Positions 63,937-64,000 of a DNA stretch of 64,000 nucleotides are shown piece by piece; position 1 is the stretch's first letter, and every line of letters starts with the position of its first letter. This stretch comes from Alistipes senegalensis. GTDB taxonomy: Bacteria > Bacteroidota > Bacteroidia > Bacteroidales > Rikenellaceae. Under the pieces are notes generated by a model that had not been told where the DNA came from, did not search any database, and saw nothing but the letters and a program-made list of their open reading frames with translations. Location of the stretch: assembly GCA_023664045.1 (NCBI GenBank), contig JAMPGH010000001.1, forward strand, positions 426,589 to 490,588, in the 5' to 3' direction. The position numbers and the translations under genes are program-made.

Positions 63937-64000
63937 CTATTTATTCTGGACGCAGCGCACGGAGCGCCCGATCGCCCGGCTTCCCTCATTTAACGGATTG
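63937..64000 (-). CDS. 3' end of a probable DGR target (C-type-lectin/FISUMP-like protein), cut by the window edge
   Basis: The last 20 codons of a minus-strand gene read NPLNEGSRAIGRSVRCVQNK, then TAG (63939-63937). The end matches the array cores (NPLNNNNRANGF.VRCVQHL) and shares the 15 bases GTGCGCTGCGTCCAG exactly. It then differs: AATAAATAG here, CATCT in every array unit. In DGRs the target (IMH) and template (IMH*) differ in just this way at the 3' boundary. The codons at hypervariable sites (AGC, ATC, CGC) are not those of any array unit. Whether this is a diversified target or a non-variable FISUMP protein needs the upstream sequence. Confidence 0.6.
   Translation of the reverse strand, partial: NPLNEGSRAIGRSVRCVQNK

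Overview
The window is about 60% GC and reads as a chromosome segment of a Bacteroidales gut bacterium, most probably Alistipes or a close Rikenellaceae relative (inference). The basis is the Bacteroidetes promoter type (TTTG, about 19 bases, TAnnTTTG) before many genes, lipoproteins with Bacteroidetes-style lipoboxes, a DUF4954 protein, BatD/BatE, an SDR-type threonine dehydrogenase, a B12-dependent ribonucleotide reductase and no strong Shine-Dalgarno sites.

Positions 1-55,700 are mostly housekeeping genes in short operons: rpsA (cut by the left edge), a 5'-nucleotidase-type phosphatase, a nucleoside kinase, gcvP, a SlyD-type isomerase, a DUF4954 protein, trxB-rnz-SpoU methylase, ribH, an NSS transporter, a LuxE/cytidylyltransferase pair, thrS-infC (infC appears to start at AUU), pdxA, recF-DUF721, nrdJ, class I fumarase, batD-batE-recR, mdh, ridA, fba, tyrS-folB, dnaX, clpB, a glycosyltransferase/MptE-like pair, threonine dehydrogenase, tRNA-Thr, DAHP synthase-chorismate mutase, an HxlR/cupin divergon, a cobalamin-riboswitch-controlled DUF4465 lipoprotein, a nucleoside hydrolase-FmdE fusion, two tRNA-Ser genes, an HU protein and an aminotransferase. 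B12 appears twice, as cofactor of NrdJ and as ligand of the riboswitch.

Positions 55,756-64,000 hold the unusual part, a diversity-generating retroelement (DGR) read on the minus strand. From right to left: the last 20 codons of a probable target protein entering from beyond the right edge, two terminators, a promoter, a leader with repeated operator-like sites, a MutS-N-like accessory gene (MSL type), avd, then about 5 kb with no ordinary gene, then the DGR reverse transcriptase with its GNLTSQ and YVDD motifs. Where a DGR normally carries one template repeat, this locus carries eleven divergent copies of a roughly 210-base template/variable-repeat-like core. Each core could encode the C-type-lectin/FISUMP-like end (WSSSP ... 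RCVQHL), but it lies in noncoding flanks whose spacing is not a multiple of three. Most copies are followed by a conserved RNA-like hairpin with compensatory changes. The cores are protein-constrained and the flanks RNA-constrained, as expected of templates or silent cassettes rather than genes. A DGR with a multi-unit template or cassette array is the main candidate for a previously undescribed system here.

Intergenic repeats are also notable: GA-rich tandem repeats at three places, AT-rich palindromes in intergenic DNA and inside the array, a promoter-plus-hairpin leader at four loci, a REP-like hairpin shared by a gene end and the array, and a 105-base direct repeat between the two tRNA-Ser genes.
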